Of a DNA stretch of 64,000 nt, positions 20,916 through 33,337 are shown one piece after another. Source of the DNA: Symbiodinium kawagutii. Taxonomy: Eukaryota > Sar > Dinophyceae > Suessiales > Symbiodiniaceae. Made by a program: the position numbers and the translations under genes. Below the pieces are notes generated by a model. That model saw nothing but the letters and a program-made list of their open reading frames with translations, was not told the origin of the DNA and made no database searches. Position 1 is the first letter of the stretch, and every line of letters begins with the position of its first letter. The DNA lies in the NCBI GenBank assembly GCA_009767595.1, contig VSDK01015859.1, positions 1 through 64,000 on the forward strand. Direction: 5' to 3'.

Positions 20916-22123
20916 CATTATTGTGTACGAATATATATTATAGATTGTCAATGCCAAGATCAACTAGTGGCTGATGAGTGGCTCATTGATTTTTGATTGT
21001 AGGGAACAATAACATTGAATAACAAACAAAAGGAGATCTTGCATAATTGTGAATTATGATGATCATTCACCCATAAGGCTAATCCTACCAATCCAGCAAG
21101 TGCAGCAGCCTCCAATGCTCTCGGATTTCTATGCTTGAACGCATGATTGTGAAAGAAACCAGAGGGGCATTGTATTGGTTGCAGATGGTTCTATTGAGGC
21201 TCAATAGCCGTCAATCAACAAGAAAAAAACATATGAATCAATGGATGTTTACAGTAGCCATCATTCTTCGATCATTTTAACCACTGAAGCCAAGCAGAAC
21301 TACCATGACCATGATGCTGGTTTTTGGATGCTGGTTTATCATACTGTTTAACCGAAAAGGCAGCAGATGGTTGGTGGCTTCTTGTTGCTTGACTGATCCT
21401 CAATACATGGTCAATGGTCAACCAATGATGCTCATTTGGTTGCTTGCTAGTTGATTGGTGGTTACTTCACCATTTGATTACTTAGCCACTATGTTGGTGG
21501 ATGACTTGGGGGTACCCCATTTTAAGAAACTAATTTGATAGCTTACCCCATAGTTAATTGACGGCTAATCGCCTGGTTGTGTATGATCGCAAATGGCTTT
21601 GTAAACCAAAATATACCTGGGGGGGCCACATTTGTGGTATTGTCATGTATTATCCCATTGGTTTTCCAGTTGGCAGCTGGTGGTTGTTATCTCCCCTTGG
21701 TAACCACTATCAAGCGTTCCCCAGGTTGTCAACCCTGGGGTCGAAAGTTGAAGGTTTCACATCCATCGTCTCTAGCTTCATCTGGATGTCACGTGTTTTT
21801 TGTTTCGAAGTAGTAGTTGAAACCGAGATCGCTTTGACAAACACAAAGGTCCATTGCATATGCCAGGAGATGTATGAACGTGCTACATTGGGTGACATCC
21901 AGCATCAACATGATTCCATTGGTTCAAAAGAAGACAACCAAACAAGCCAACAATCCAGCTATTATGGGCCATCAACCATCCAAAATCCAGCCGCGCCCTT
22001 TCACCAAGCATGATAGCGGCTTGTGAGGGAGTTCAACCTATAGTCACATCTGCCATAGGGGGCAGGCACACACACACATTGCAACCAAAGAACCGTTTTT
22101 TTGATACTGTAAGTCCCGCTCAG

Positions 22124-22156
22124 GCCGGCCTTGCCCTTTTGACCACGTACGATGTG
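22124..22156 (+). CDS. BT1-like transporter microexon (33 bases): AGLALLTTYDV
   Basis: Acceptor GCTCAG|G, GC donor GTG|GCAACT. LTTYDV directly precedes VRNQYF in the next exon, exactly as in the family (LT..DV.RNQ.F). Phase 0 on both sides. Confidence 0.75.
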
Positions 22157-23130
22157 GCAACTCGACTCAAGCGTCGTCCAATTGCTGGTCGTACCAGGCA
22201 GATTGTTGGATGCAGTTTATGCATATATTCCGCGGTTGGATATCAGCATCATGTTGCCATATTGATATATTACCTATGTGCATGTTGATCAGTGTATCCA
22301 TTGGGAGCATGTTTACAATCAATCACGGATCACATTGATATTACACTTGATACACATTTGTATATATATACATTATATATATAGTTATGTACACATGTTC
22401 ACATTCGTTTTGGCAACTCCTTGCCACCAACTGACAAAGATTTTCTGTGTGATTTGGCTTACCAGGTGTGTGTCCCAATCTTGCGCTGGAATGGTTCCAC
22501 ACGTATGAATTGTGTAATCCTTATCCTCTTATTAGGAGAGGATACTGCTCACCCCAAAATAAGCCTAACCACTACCGACCATCGTCCATCATCATGAAAT
22601 CCCTGACAAATCGCTATTAGCCATTACAAACCCTGAAAATGTTTCATGACCGTACCATTAGGAATCATCGTTATGAACTGATGCTACCAAGCATTTCTAA
22701 CTTTTGGGACTTACTAGCTTAGGTTTTTAGTGTCTTTTGGGATTGCCTTTATCTACCATATACCCATATATACCCACTAGAAATGAAGCTTTTAGCAAGG
22801 GATCCAGTTGCGCCACCAAGATAGGGAAATGAACCAACTATAGGGGCCAATGAATGACATGAACCAACTACAAGGGTTCACCATTTATCCATATTTGTCC
22901 CACTTGTCCGATTGATGTCTTTTGCTATCTATTGTGCATCTACCTATATGTTGTTCCATATGCTAGGACATATCTATTTGCGCCTGATTCCTTGCAGCTA
23001 ACCAGTTACTCGTCAATCTATTTGTTGCAGGTTTTTGTATTAGTCTCTATCCGCAGACCTCAGACACTCTTGGAAATACGGATGTTTGAATATGAATAGA
23101 TCGATAGATCGATAGATAAATAGAGAGATG

Positions 23131-23207
<77 letters not shown>

Positions 23208-24035
23208 TGAACTGCATTTATGTACCTTATTGATCCTTTCTGTTCTTAAAGCACACACACATATACATATATATATGTATATTTAAATACATGTACATGT
23301 GTATATCCGCAAATCTTTACTTCTAGACAGACATACTATATCGTGTGTCTACACCTCGCATCATTTCATGTTTAGATACTCTCACCAACTTTTTTGAGTA
23401 CCCCAGATCGGAGGGGTATAGATCTAAACCCAGCTGATCCAGGGTTCTTAAATGTTCCTGTGATACTCACATTCGCACACTTCCGGTTTACAAACCTAGC
23501 GAGTTACTAGGTATATGAGAACAGTCCAGGCTTCGTGAAACATTCAACATCATCGCTGGGAATCGGTCGAGGCTGGTAGATCGTTTCCCTCCAGTTTGTT
23601 CTTTTGCATCGGTTCCATATGCATTCTGGACACTGGCAAGTCATCATTGACAACGGGTCATTACGGTTGATAAAGGTCAATGATAATAAGCATTGCATCA
23701 ATCATGGTCAATGACATTGATGCATATTCATGTGGCTGTCATATGTTTGCGGAGCCTAAGCACCAGTTGTGCCCGGGTTGGTTGATGGGAAAATCGACTC
23801 GTTGGAAACCCGGCTGTTTCAACCACCAATTTTTTCGGGGGTTTCCTGGTTGATTTTTCCATCGTTGGATGCATCATCAGTACCCGTCATTACGCATCAT
23901 GAATCAACCAATTAACCACCAATAACTATCAAGGTTCGATTGATTGTGATCAATTATGATTAATTACCAATCCATTCATCATCATTAATCAAGCATTAAT
24001 CATCATTAACCACAACTAACCACCAGCGGTCCGAG
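22157..24035 (+). other. Intron of BT1-like gene
   Basis: Mostly unremarkable AT-rich sequence with a GATA array. A possible diverged family C fragment (GGCTGTTTCAACCACCAAT) lies near 23812. Confidence 0.5.
23130..23207 (+). repeat. (GATA)n microsatellite
   Basis: About 19 uninterrupted GATA units, with diverged GATA words just upstream. Confidence 0.95.
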
Positions 24036-24101
24036 GTTCGAAACCAGTACTTCTATCTTGGTGAGACGATTCTGGACGACATTCCGGCCGCCGCAAACTT
24101 T
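24036..24101 (+). CDS. BT1-like transporter exon: VRNQYFYLGETILDDIP
   Basis: Acceptor TCCGAG|G, donor TTT|GTGCCT, 22 codons ending AAANF. RNQ.F..G...L...P is a signature of the second half of the family. A start at 24027 (CCAG|CGG) is possible. Confidence 0.8.
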
Positions 24102-25193
24102 GTGCCTTGGTGTTGTATCCGGGTCAGGACCTATGGACACCGGCAGAAGCAGCGATGGGTTCTGGCTGTTTACTAGTTGATGCTACTTGGTTGTTTTATA
24201 TGTCTTTATTTCCCAGTATTACAAATGGTTCATTGATTGAGCAATATGTTTCTAGGGCTTTTTACTCTGCTTAGTTAAAGATACTTGGTAAGGTTGGTTG
24301 ATTCACTCATTTTTTTTTGACGGCCTATAATCAGCAACCAGTTCACCATGAATGGTGGTGATGAAGTAACACTGATTGGCATAAGTACTGCCACAGAGAA
24401 TCAGAAATATCATGTTGTGCTGTGGCCAGTTTGATCATTGTGATTTGTATTTTTTGTTTACCATCTTGCATTGTTTGACTTTATCTTGATGTATTTGTGC
24501 ATGTACACAACCAGGGCTGTGGCTCAATACTCTGTACTTCCGGCTGCTCAGATGCGAAACATCTGGGTACCATTGTTAGGATGCTAACTACTATCCTACT
24601 GTTGGTTGTTGACCCACTCACGACATGTGGATGTTTCTCAATACTAGGGAGGCCCGAAGTTATGGTTGGGTCAGTGCTATAAACTCAACTGGATGCGTTG
24701 AGGGTACCATCAGCTATTTTGCAAAACGACCAGCTACGGAACCATGATCAATCGTCACCAGTCATGAAAAATAAACATTACATTCACGAGCTACATACCA
24801 TTGTTCTCATCTATACTGCATCTATATCGATGTGAATGGTATACTAGTTGAACACTGTCACATCTATGATGTATATAGATATATACCACATCTATTAGTT
24901 TCCACCATCGGTAAAATAACATGATTACCATGATTCACATAATTCTTTTAGGTAGCTTCTTCAGTTCAAACAAACTTGCATTCAATCGTTATTATGATCA
25001 ATATCATGTTATACCAGTTTCCGCATCATGAATCCATATCTTTGAGTTCAATAACATGAAATTGATCAATATCAGTTAATAACTTTACCTGTATCGCTAT
25101 CATCAATAATTGACTAAGTATATGGTGCATTTATCCTGTTACCATGATAGTTACCAAACTTTTTGAGTCCAATAACATGATCAATGCACCATA

Positions 25194-25322
25194 TGGCTGT
25201 AGGTCAGTTCACCCTTAGTCCCCCTGGTTCCCCTATCATTAACCATCAACTTCTCCCACTATGATTTTTGCTCCATACCCACCCCATTATTGTTGCTTAA
25301 AGCCTTGACCCAGCTTGCCATA
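25194..25322 (-). mobile_element. Family A element, reverse orientation
   Basis: Reads in reverse: GGCTGTAGGTCAGTTCACCC at the left, TTGACCCAGCTTGCCATA at the right, with CCTGGTTCCCCTATCATTAAC inside. Confidence 0.65.
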
Positions 25323-25344
25323 TAGCTTGAGAAACCCCCATGAC

Positions 25345-25780
25345 TGGTAGTTGTTTAACCATTGTCGTTGGTGATTATCCCCTGTTCTTTACCATGATTA
25401 ACCATTGGTTAAACATTAGCTAACCTATTATTGTACATTATCAACCATTATGAACCACTCCCAACATTAACCATTGGTTTATATTTGATTGATATTCCGT
25501 TAATATTAGGTTTATACCCCCCATTGTCAACCATTCCCACAGCATTAACCATTGGTTAATACCTTCCATTAGTTGGTTGATTAATATTGACCCAGCTCGC
25601 CATATATAGCTGGTATATATCCCGTATAGTTGCTAGTTGTTATCCCGTATTATCAACCATATTAACCAGCTAGTAATTAACCATCAACCAGCTATTAATC
25701 ATCAACCAGCATTATCAACCATTAACTAATTAACTAACCATCAATTAGCATTCTTAACCATTAACCATTGGTTAGCACCA
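25345..25780. repeat. Degenerate AACCATTA-type repeat
   Basis: Words such as ATTAACCATTGGTTA, ATCAACCA and TAGTTAACC recur irregularly. They resemble expanded pieces of family A. Confidence 0.6.
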
Positions 25781-25842
25781 ACCATTCTTGGTTGGTTCAC
25801 TGCTTGACCCATCTCCATCTACGCGGGTGCCGTGACAACCAG

Positions 25843-25893
25843 GTCGTAGGTACCTTCATCATCGTAGAGATGGCCGACCAGGTGACCCGCCCG
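25843..25893 (+). CDS. BT1-like transporter exon: VVGTFIIVEMADQVTRP
   Basis: Acceptor CAACCAG|G, donor CCG|GTGAGT (consensus). VVGTF.(I/V)VE(M/L)A is a family signature preceding GNEG. Seventeen codons, phase 0 to 0. Confidence 0.8.
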
Positions 25894-27414
25894 GTGAGTT
25901 TCTCGATGGGTGGAAGGGGGAGGCGACCTGACCCGGTCTCAGATGGCACGGCTGCCATGGCTGCATGGAGCTTCAGATGTGTTTGATTATGCATGTAAGT
26001 TGTCTAGTAATAGATAGATAGTAAATAGATAATGAATACATACTTATATGTGTAAACATGTATGTATATACATGTTTACATATACACATATCATCTAAAG
26101 CTGCACAGGTTTATAGATGTAAACACTTTTAAAGATAGATGGCTTCGCATATATAGATAAGTATATAGCACAACAAGTGCATACTCGTGTATGATTCACG
26201 TGCAAGAGGGATCTTTGAGTAGGTGCACATTTCTGCGTGTATGGACAGAATCATAGGAATTTGCATGTGCAGATGTACATGGACATCGTCAATGTTGTCA
26301 AATGCCCAAGGCCCAACATATTGCGGCTTGCCAGTCGGATCCTAACAGCTTGGTATTTGTGGTTTGACGTGTGGTGTCGCTGCTCTAAGTTTGTCGAGGC
26401 ACGCACCATGACTGGTTGGTGGTTTTATAAATTTGTCATTTTCGGAAGAAATTACTATAGAACAAATGGTTGGTTGATTAATATTTTCCCTACGAATTGA
26501 CACCACCACGCGCTCATCATGATGTATAAGATGAAGATTTTTGTAAAGAAATCTATCTATGATGACCCGTAACTTGAAATCGATTTGCATGTATTTACGT
26601 CCATTGGAAGTCCATCGTTGTCCCTCGCCAGTGCCAAGCCAACAAGCCACGAAGAAGATTCTTTGCCGATCAGCCATTCAAACTCCAGGGACTATGAAAG
26701 CACTGGCTAACGGAGATGGTCATCTGTGAATGATCTCCCATGAAGGTGACTAGTGTGGAAACCTTGGTGTTTACTGATGACTGATGCCTTGAAGATCTTC
26801 CAATACTTCACACAATGTGTTTGTCGACCCAGTGGCAGAGGGAAGAATACTACGCGAGTCACCGATCTTGAGCGGGTGAAGTGCCAAAGGATATTTTCTT
26901 TCAAAAGCCCACGTTGGACAAGGAAGTCATGAGTTGCACAAGCTTTGGGGACAAGCGATTGCATTACATCCTATCCCTGAACTGTGCAACAGGGAGAAGT
27001 TGCCCAGCAGGAAACTGTTTGTTAGGTATTGAGCTCGGTGTCTTCACCGAGTTCGCTAGCTGTCAACTGCCAAGACCACAGTCGTGGATTAGGGATCTCA
27101 ATTCCAATGACACCAAAACCGATCCAGTGTTTTGGCAAACCAATAACAACAAACGCCACTACTGAAGTTGCTTGTATTAACCACATTAACAAATCATCAT
27201 CCGCATAGCCACAGGCATGTTCAGTGAACTTGTATTGTCCATGATTACCAACCATATCATGTTTTACGATTCTATGCTCAGCAATGAAGATTGTTATTTC
27301 ACCATCATTGACGTTTGTTACCCATGATATCATCACGATTTTGCAAGCACTGGATCTTGCGTGTGCCATGTGAACTGAGTCATGAGCAACCAGGGGCTCA
27401 CCATTCGCAGCCAG
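25894..27414 (+). other. Intron of BT1-like gene
   Basis: It carries a family C copy and otherwise unremarkable sequence. Short frames at 26881-27165 look unconvincing. Confidence 0.5.
26411..26507 (+). mobile_element. Family C element
   Basis: CTGGTTGGTGGTTTTATAAA at the left and CGAATTGACACCACCACG at the right, with the core ACAAATGGTTGGTTGATTAAT. Confidence 0.65.
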
Positions 27415-27495
27415 GGCAATGAGGGCCTCACCTATGGCCTCTTCACCACGGTGTCGAACCTGGGGACCCCATTTTCCAGAGCCATCGGGAATCAG
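27415..27495 (+). CDS. BT1-like transporter exon: GNEGLTYGLFTTVSNLGTPF
   Basis: The most diagnostic exon: 27 codons ending SRAIGNQ. The family has EG.TYGL.TTVSNL..PF at this point. Acceptor CAGCCAG|G, GC donor CAG|GCGGCC. Confidence 0.85.
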
Positions 27496-28849
27496 GCGGC
27501 CGATGGAAGTTGAGTTGCACCGGCTCGTACCTGGTTGGTGGTTGCCGGTGCCCCCAGTTTATCACCATTGATGTTAATCATCTATAGTAGGAAAATGTAG
27601 CACCATATTAATCATCTATAGCAATAACATGTAGTAAAGCAACCATAACTTGGGGAGTTCCCTGTGGCTTGAGAAAGACGCAGATGCTCAACGAGTCTCA
27701 GTTTCTAAACCGACGCAGTTTATGAGTTGTTTTACTCAGCGAAAGGTATGTAGCAAATATTGGGCACTATTCGGTTAATTGAGCATGGGAGCATGTTATA
27801 CAACATTAGGTTTAACAAGTTGTTGCAAATACTTATTGGTTGAACTGAGCAATTGGGTTAAGCCTCGCTTGCGATAGCTAGTTCACCACTCATTCACAAT
27901 AGACAGAACAGGTGGACCAGGCTTGACCAGCATGCTGGACAATTGAACGGGCAAAGGGTCTATCCTGTTGTTTCGTTCTTTCTCTACTAGACCAGAAGGC
28001 AATCGTGACAGATGGAAGGAAATGGCTTCATGGAGTTCTCCATTTCTCACACCTTCAAGATCTGAGGATGAGGAAACTTTGGCAAACACTGTTTGACCTC
28101 TTCAGGAAATCCAAGAAAGTACCAGGGAATTGCCAAGTTCCTCATATTTTTGGTTTCCCATGGCCGCAAAGTAGGTCAGCCATTTTTAGTACCAGCCAAC
28201 CAGGGTCTTGCGAACTTCAGCACTCACCATGATCCATGACGTGGGTGGCTGCTGGCAATTCGCTAGTGTCGCTAATGGGGCAGCTGTGTGAGGATCTCTG
28301 GTTGATTCCTTGGTTTTACTTCTCATGAAGGGCTACTAAGAATGGCACACCTTCCCATGGAATTGTTGAGAAGTTCGATGTCGGACTTGAATCACACTGC
28401 GGATGTAAGCGGAAGAATTACCCAAGAAACCCATGACGTTGTTGGTATTGAGGAGATTTCATAATCCCTGGAACTTTAAAGACATTTGATTTATGAACCA
28501 GAGGTGATGCTCAAAAGATTTGTACACTGCCGGATATATCATGAATCCTGAATTTTGAAATGCATTTTGCCTTCTGAACCATAGCTGATGCTGAACCACT
28601 GGCCGATGTTACAATGCACATCACTTTTATCACTTCAAGCATGGTAGCTAAGTTACCCTCTGGGAATCAAACCTGGCAATGGAAAATCAACATATTTTAT
28701 GATTTTTATAGGGAAGCGCTCCTGGAAACCATGTATAAACGGTGGGTTCTCCATTGCAATGTTAGTTTACCAGAGGGTAGTGGTAGTCATCACCCAGCTT
28801 GATCTCTTTGAATGAAATTCTGGCCATGGTTCAGCGAACGCGCCGCCAG
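27496..28849 (+). other. Intron of BT1-like gene
   Basis: Includes an inverted-repeat element of family G (28645-28790); otherwise nothing distinctive. Confidence 0.5.
28645..28790. mobile_element. Family G inverted-repeat element
   Basis: TAGCTAAGTTACCCTCTGGGA at the left is inverted as TTACCAGAGGGTAGT at the right. The interior has GGCAATGGAAAATCAAC and TGGGTTCTCCATTGCAATG, again inverted. The GATTTTCCATTG word recurs at about 34677, 36573 and 42570. Confidence 0.6.
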
Positions 28850-28896
28850 ATTTTCGGTCGCTTCGAACCAAACTTGTCTGACAGGGAGAACTACAA
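28850..28896 (+). CDS. BT1-like transporter exon: IFGRFEPNLSDRENY
   Basis: Acceptor GCCGCCAG|A, GC donor TACAA|GCAACT. The loop follows GNQ in frame, and the split codon is completed as Asn by the final exon. Confidence 0.75.
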
Positions 28897-30164
28897 GCAA
28901 CTTGGCGTCAAAGGCTGGTCATTCCCAGGTTCTTGTTTTTTCTGGTGAGGCTATTTGGATTATGGGACCACGGGGCAAACCACAACTGTTGAGTGAACGT
29001 AACAATGGTGGTAAATGGAACGAGTATTTTGTGGCGCGCTTTTAAGAGATGGATGGACTATCCCTGGTGGTGAATGTAACTTGCATTTTTTAAACTAGGT
29101 TTGGTTGCTGACAATTGCTATGATCCAAGCTAATAATTTGTCACTTGGTTGGGTTGGCTATTTTGTTCAAATTGTCGTGCAAGATAAAGACCTTGCGGTC
29201 AAAGATGTTGGCAACAATGATGGTTTCTGAGGACAAGAATGTTTACTGGTTTATTCGAAACAAATCAAAAAACATCTGAAAAAAACAACGCAAAAATCAT
29301 AGTTAATGCATGTGCTTTTCCCCTTCTCTTGGAAGGATTTCAGTGACGAATAATGGGCACGGACCAAGGGGTTTAGCGACCCAATGCGGCCCACCTGGTG
29401 TAGCTGAGTGGGAATGCGCTGTTGTGGTTCACCCACTATGCTGTATCTATTCCACATCAATCATAAACCACATAATCCGAATTGATGAATAACCATCACG
29501 TACTGACCATAAGTCACGACTAAGAATCATCATTAACCTCCAGCAATCATCAACCATCATCAACGATGAACGACAATCATTATTGTGAACACAATGGGTG
29601 AATTCTCCAATTCATTTTGTTGTAAAGAGAATGTGTTGCAATCTTCGGACGAATGTTCGGATCCTGATTCAGTCCCCAAGTACTCGTACCATTGAAGAAA
29701 CCCTGTTATCAATCGAAAAGTATTGTCGCCTTTCGTTTCTGTTGGTTAGCCAGCTCAGTTGGGTACGGCGCATTCAATTTGATCAACCGGCTGATATTTA
29801 GTGTCAACCATTGTCGATCATTATTTACTATTACTTGATACAGCACTCTGAATGGACAATGCATATTGAGCATTAAGCAACCATCGGGAATCATTCTATT
29901 TCCATATCATTAAGCATGATAAATCTCTACTAATCAGTTTTAAACATCAGCCAGAAGCCTTGGTTGACCATGATCTGTACACTTATTTACATTTTAAAAA
30001 TGAGATTGAGTATGAGATTAAGCATGATTCAACTATATATAAACCATTAATCATTAATTATATGTCAGCCCTGAATCAGAATTACATGATACGATTCTAC
30101 AACATGATCATCAATAAACTTAAGCATTTGATTTACAACATTAGTTACCTAAATCAACCATTAT

Positions 30165-30290
30165 GAACCATAATCAACCATTATCAACTATTATGGACCA
30201 TAATCCCATGAACCATAATCAACCATTATGAGCCATAATCAACCACTATGAGCCATTATCAACCATGATGAACCATAATAATCATGGAAT
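30165..30290 (+). repeat. Degenerate AACCATAATCAACCATTATG repeat
   Basis: Roughly six 20-base units with ACCATAATC and CCATTATGA words. Confidence 0.75.
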
Positions 30291-30453
30291 TACCAAATGA
30301 TCCAACCATTCATTCCACATCCATGAATCGTAGTCACCGGCCGAGGCTGGACACCATGCACTTCCGGCACACCGTGGCGGCTTCGTGAAGAGCTTAGCTT
30401 AGGATGGGCTTGGAGGAGGGATGTGGCTATGGGATGGTGAGTGATGATCAGGC

Positions 30454-30575
30454 GAGCTGGGTCAAGCAGTTAACCAACCAGCCTTTCATGGGGGATAATG
30501 ACCAACAAAACTATAGGGAAACAGCCTGGTTAATGATAGGGGAACCAGGGGTACGGGGTTTTGACCCAGAGTCAT
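30454..30575 (+). mobile_element. Family A element
   Basis: GCTGGGTCAAGCAGTTAACC at the left, GGGTTTTGACCCAGAGTC at the right; the core is well preserved. Confidence 0.7.
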
Positions 30576-30740
30576 ATGGGTATGGTTGTTTAATGATGAT
30601 ATGGAGTTGATGATGATTAATGGTTGATGAGGAGTTAATGATGATTAATGGTTTGATATAGTTGATGAGGAGTAATGATGATTAATGGTTGATGATGGGT
30701 ATGGCATGGTGAGTGATTAATGGTTGATGAGGAGTAATGA

Positions 30741-30905
30741 TATGGGTCGAAATTGTGAACCCCCAATTTATGACGCTATGTGTAATGGACATCAATCAGA
30801 AACTATGGCAATGATATGGGTCGAAATTATGAACCCCCAATCACTGGCCATTTATAATGGAAATCCAATGTAAACTATGGCAATTTTTGGGGGTCAGAAT
30901 TATTA
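30741..30905 (+). repeat. Tandem duplication, unit about 80 bases
   Basis: GATATGGGTCGAAATTGTGAA then CCCCCAAT recurs about 80 bases later, each followed by AAACTATGGCAAT. The right border TTTTTGGGGGTCAGAATTAT is an inverted version of the unit start. Confidence 0.65.
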
Positions 30906-31899
30906 GCCCCCCCATCACTAACCGGCATTCAAAATCAAAATCATATTAACCAATGGTTTTGGGGGTACCAGTATTTTGGCACATAGCCATGTGTATCCCT
31001 GATAAAGAGGTGGGTAGTGCTGAAGTTCCAGTTACAACTGCAGTGGTGCTCAGGGTTGATGATGGTGCTGCGCTTAACATGGTTGATGATGGTGAATGAT
31101 GGCTAGTGATGGTGGTGCTTCGGGTAACTCACTAATCATGGTAGATAATGATTGCTGCTGGTGAATTGAGATGATTTATGATGGTTGATAGTATAGTGGC
31201 AAATATGCGGGTTGGAATCAAAACCCGGGTTAATTACGTTTAAAATTGGCCCGACCCAAAGTCGTTTTCATATTTCCGTCATGAAGACCGCCGCAGCTAC
31301 ACATGGCTTTAGGGGAGTTCAACAAAGCAGTTCTTAGGTAAAGGATGCTCAGCGATACCTGATTGTAGTCTCAAGTACTATATGGTGAGTGTACTTGTTG
31401 GCATGTTGGAATGGACAGCATGTCAGGAATGATCTTCAGCGATGCCTCCAGCGATGCTTCTTGATGCCTCCAGCGATGCTCAAAAGTGCCCACAGTAGTC
31501 AGGTACCCACCCGTTGGCAGGCCAAACCACTTTGGCACTATCATAAACGTCAATGATCATCAGAGTTCTATTTCTTACTATTCCTTTACAAAGACCGCCG
31601 CCTCTACATCATGCATTCAAAAGTTTGGGATCAAGCTTCACACACAGGGCTTTGACTGTAACCCATGTGATGACATGGTTATTGATGGTCAGGAATGCCT
31701 GGCATGGTTCATGATAGCCAATTGGCTGTGAGAATATCACCTGGCAGGCTCTACTGTGGAAAGTCTGCTGGTTGCTTCAGCAACGCTACTAGCACGATCT
31801 GTCTACATCAACGAAGCAAGCTCCAACCAACGATCCAAGCAGGCAACCAGCCAGCTATAGTTGTTCTGTCCACATCTACAACGTTGCTTATATGGCTGT

Positions 31900-32005
31900 A
31901 GTTGTTTCTCAAGTCATAGGGGTACCCCAAGTTATCGTCCAAGTCATTCACATTTTATTCGTGGATATAAGCCAACCATAGTGAATTGCGAAACCACCAT
32001 ATTCC
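31900..32005 (+). mobile_element. Family B element
   Basis: GTTTCTCAAGTCATAGGGGTA followed by CCCC at the left; the right end is GAATTGCGAAACCACCATATT. Confidence 0.65.
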
Positions 32006-32090
32006 ATTCTTGTCGACCATTTGATGCTGATGAACTGACCAACCACGGTACAAGGTTGGTTCTCTCTGGGAAGTTCTTGTTGCTTCGCAG

Positions 32091-32223
32091 TGTTGCCTCG
32101 CCGCCAAAAGTCTTCAGGTTCTTATTGAGCTACGCCTTCTCCTTCCTCTCCTTCTTTTTGCTGGTGCTTCTGCCTTGGCAGAAACAAGAAGCCCAGCGGA
32201 GGACACGACACATCAAGGGTTGA
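32091..32223 (+). CDS. BT1-like transporter terminal exon with last helix
   Basis: Acceptor CTTCGCAG|T. The first base completes the Asn codon, then VASPPKVFRF, a hydrophobic helix (LLSYAFSFLSFFLLVLLPW) and a basic cytosolic tail QKQEAQRRTRHIKG before TGA. Such a final helix plus K.EAQ tail is usual in the family. Confidence 0.8.
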
Positions 32224-32504
32224 TCCAAGGAAAGTTGAGTGAAATTGAGTGAAGTGAAGTCATGCTTCACAATAAATCATGCTGAGCATGAGACATGATT
32301 ATGGTGGTTTTATCACGTCTAGAATCGATGTTTAATGATGGTTAATCATAGGGGATCATAAGTCATAACAATGGTTAAACAAGGGATTCTGATGTTTGAG
32401 AATCCTTAGTGATAGTTGTGCTGGCGAAGAATTTCTACATGGTAGATACAATGTTTGATATGCCGGGTCGGACCACCAACGGATTGGTCGCCGCTGGAAC
32501 GCAG

Positions 32505-32636
32505 CTGACGATTTCGGAGCTGCCGACTTCGGCACAGCAGCGGTCCTGGGCGCCGCGACAGGAAACGGGAGTGGTCGCGCCATGCAGCATTCGGTGCCTG
32601 GGTCGCCTGGGTCCAGTCGTACCTATGAGCTCCAAG
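32505..32636 (+). CDS. Candidate exon, Gly/Ala/Ser-rich, unknown gene
   Basis: After ACGCAG the frame reads DDFGAADFGTAAVLGAATGN, then GSGRAMQHSVPGSPGSSRTY and ELQ, ending at CAAG|GTCAGT. Third positions are strongly GC. No family is recognised. Confidence 0.4.
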
Positions 32637-32654
32637 GTCAGTTCGTCATGATGT

Positions 32655-32770
32655 ATAGGGAAACCAACCAGGTATAGGGGTACACATGGCAACAGGAAAA
32701 CCAACCAGGTATAGCGGTTGAACATTATATAGGGAAACCAAGCAGCTGTAGGGATACACGTGGCAATTCT
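32655..32770 (+). repeat. Imperfect tandem repeat, unit about 45 bases
   Basis: TATAGGGAAACCAACCAGGTA with GGGGTACACATGGCAA recurs three times with variation. Confidence 0.6.
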
Positions 32771-33274
32771 TGGACAAAGCCGTGGTCCGTATTGGTCAAT
32801 CGTCTCCGATGATTCACTGTGCTGGTAGACTAAGTCATGCGGATAAGTTTGGGTCAGAGAATGGCTGTTGATGCTGGTCAATAATGGCTATAGTCAGTAG
32901 ATGTTGAGGAAGATTTTGAGTATTGACACCAATGTCGTTCTTAGTGAGAGTTCAAATATTGACACTAATGTTCTGAATGACAGGTCAAGTATTGACATGT
33001 TCTGAATGAGAGTTCCGATTTTTGTTGGCTAATAGGAAATGATCACCCAAGTCCTCAAAACCTGTTTCCGTTCATCATTGATCCGTTTCCTATTAGCCAC
33101 TTGGGAAGGGTAGCGTTTGACAATGGAGTTTGCTCCTGTCACTAGGCGAAAGGCACCATTTTGATACCCCCAAAAAAACGACGAAGCCGCGACAGCGGGA
33201 TGTAGGGAACCTGGGATTGGTAGCCAGGTCTCCAGCGGCCTCGCTGGCGTCATGCCGTCATGCCGGTGTCCCAG

Positions 33275-33337
33275 GATTCATCACCACAGGGCTGGTCCTT
33301 TTCGCCTTTCTCTATGCCATGACGGCACCTTGGAGCA
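33275..33337 (+). CDS. Candidate exon with membrane helix, unknown gene
   Basis: After GTCCCAG|G the frame reads FITTGLVLFAFLYAMTAPWS, a single membrane helix, with a donor-like GTATTC or GC site. The frame stays open to a stop at 33450, so it could also be a terminal exon with a hydrophilic tail. Confidence 0.35.

Larger units (their letters stand above)
20624..22123 (+). other. Intron of BT1-like gene
   Basis: Adjacent family A and C copies lie at its start. A partial family B end (GACTTGGGGGTACCCCATTT, near 21507) and an open but unassigned frame at 21558-22013 follow. Confidence 0.45.
24102..25842 (+). other. Intron of BT1-like gene
   Basis: It contains a diverged family C element (about 24208-24345), a reverse family A copy and a long AACCATTA-type degenerate repeat (25345-25780). 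Confidence 0.5.
28897..32090 (+). other. Last intron of BT1-like gene
   Basis: It contains a degenerate ACCATAATCAACC repeat (30165-30290), a family A copy, a TTGATGAGGAGT repeat (30605-30735), a tandem duplication (30741-30905) and a family B copy near the exon. Confidence 0.5.
6785..32223 (+). other. Folate-biopterin transporter (BT1/FBT family) gene span
   Basis: A plus-strand gene spread over more than 25 kb. Exons resolved: 6785-6850, 8858-8917, 10150-10191, 11538-11584, 12825-12858, 18025-18056, 20594-20623, 22124-22156, 24036-24101, 25843-25893, 27415-27495, 28850-28896 and 32091-32223. From 20594 to the stop every junction agrees in phase. The translated order follows the BT1/FBT family: [99 protein letters not shown] and a last membrane helix with a QKQEAQ tail. 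Members of this MFS-like family carry folates, pterins or related compounds across membranes; the substrate here is not knowable from sequence. Missing are the N-terminal helices, the short segment before VRTV, and one or two exons between 12858 and 18025. Confidence 0.8.
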
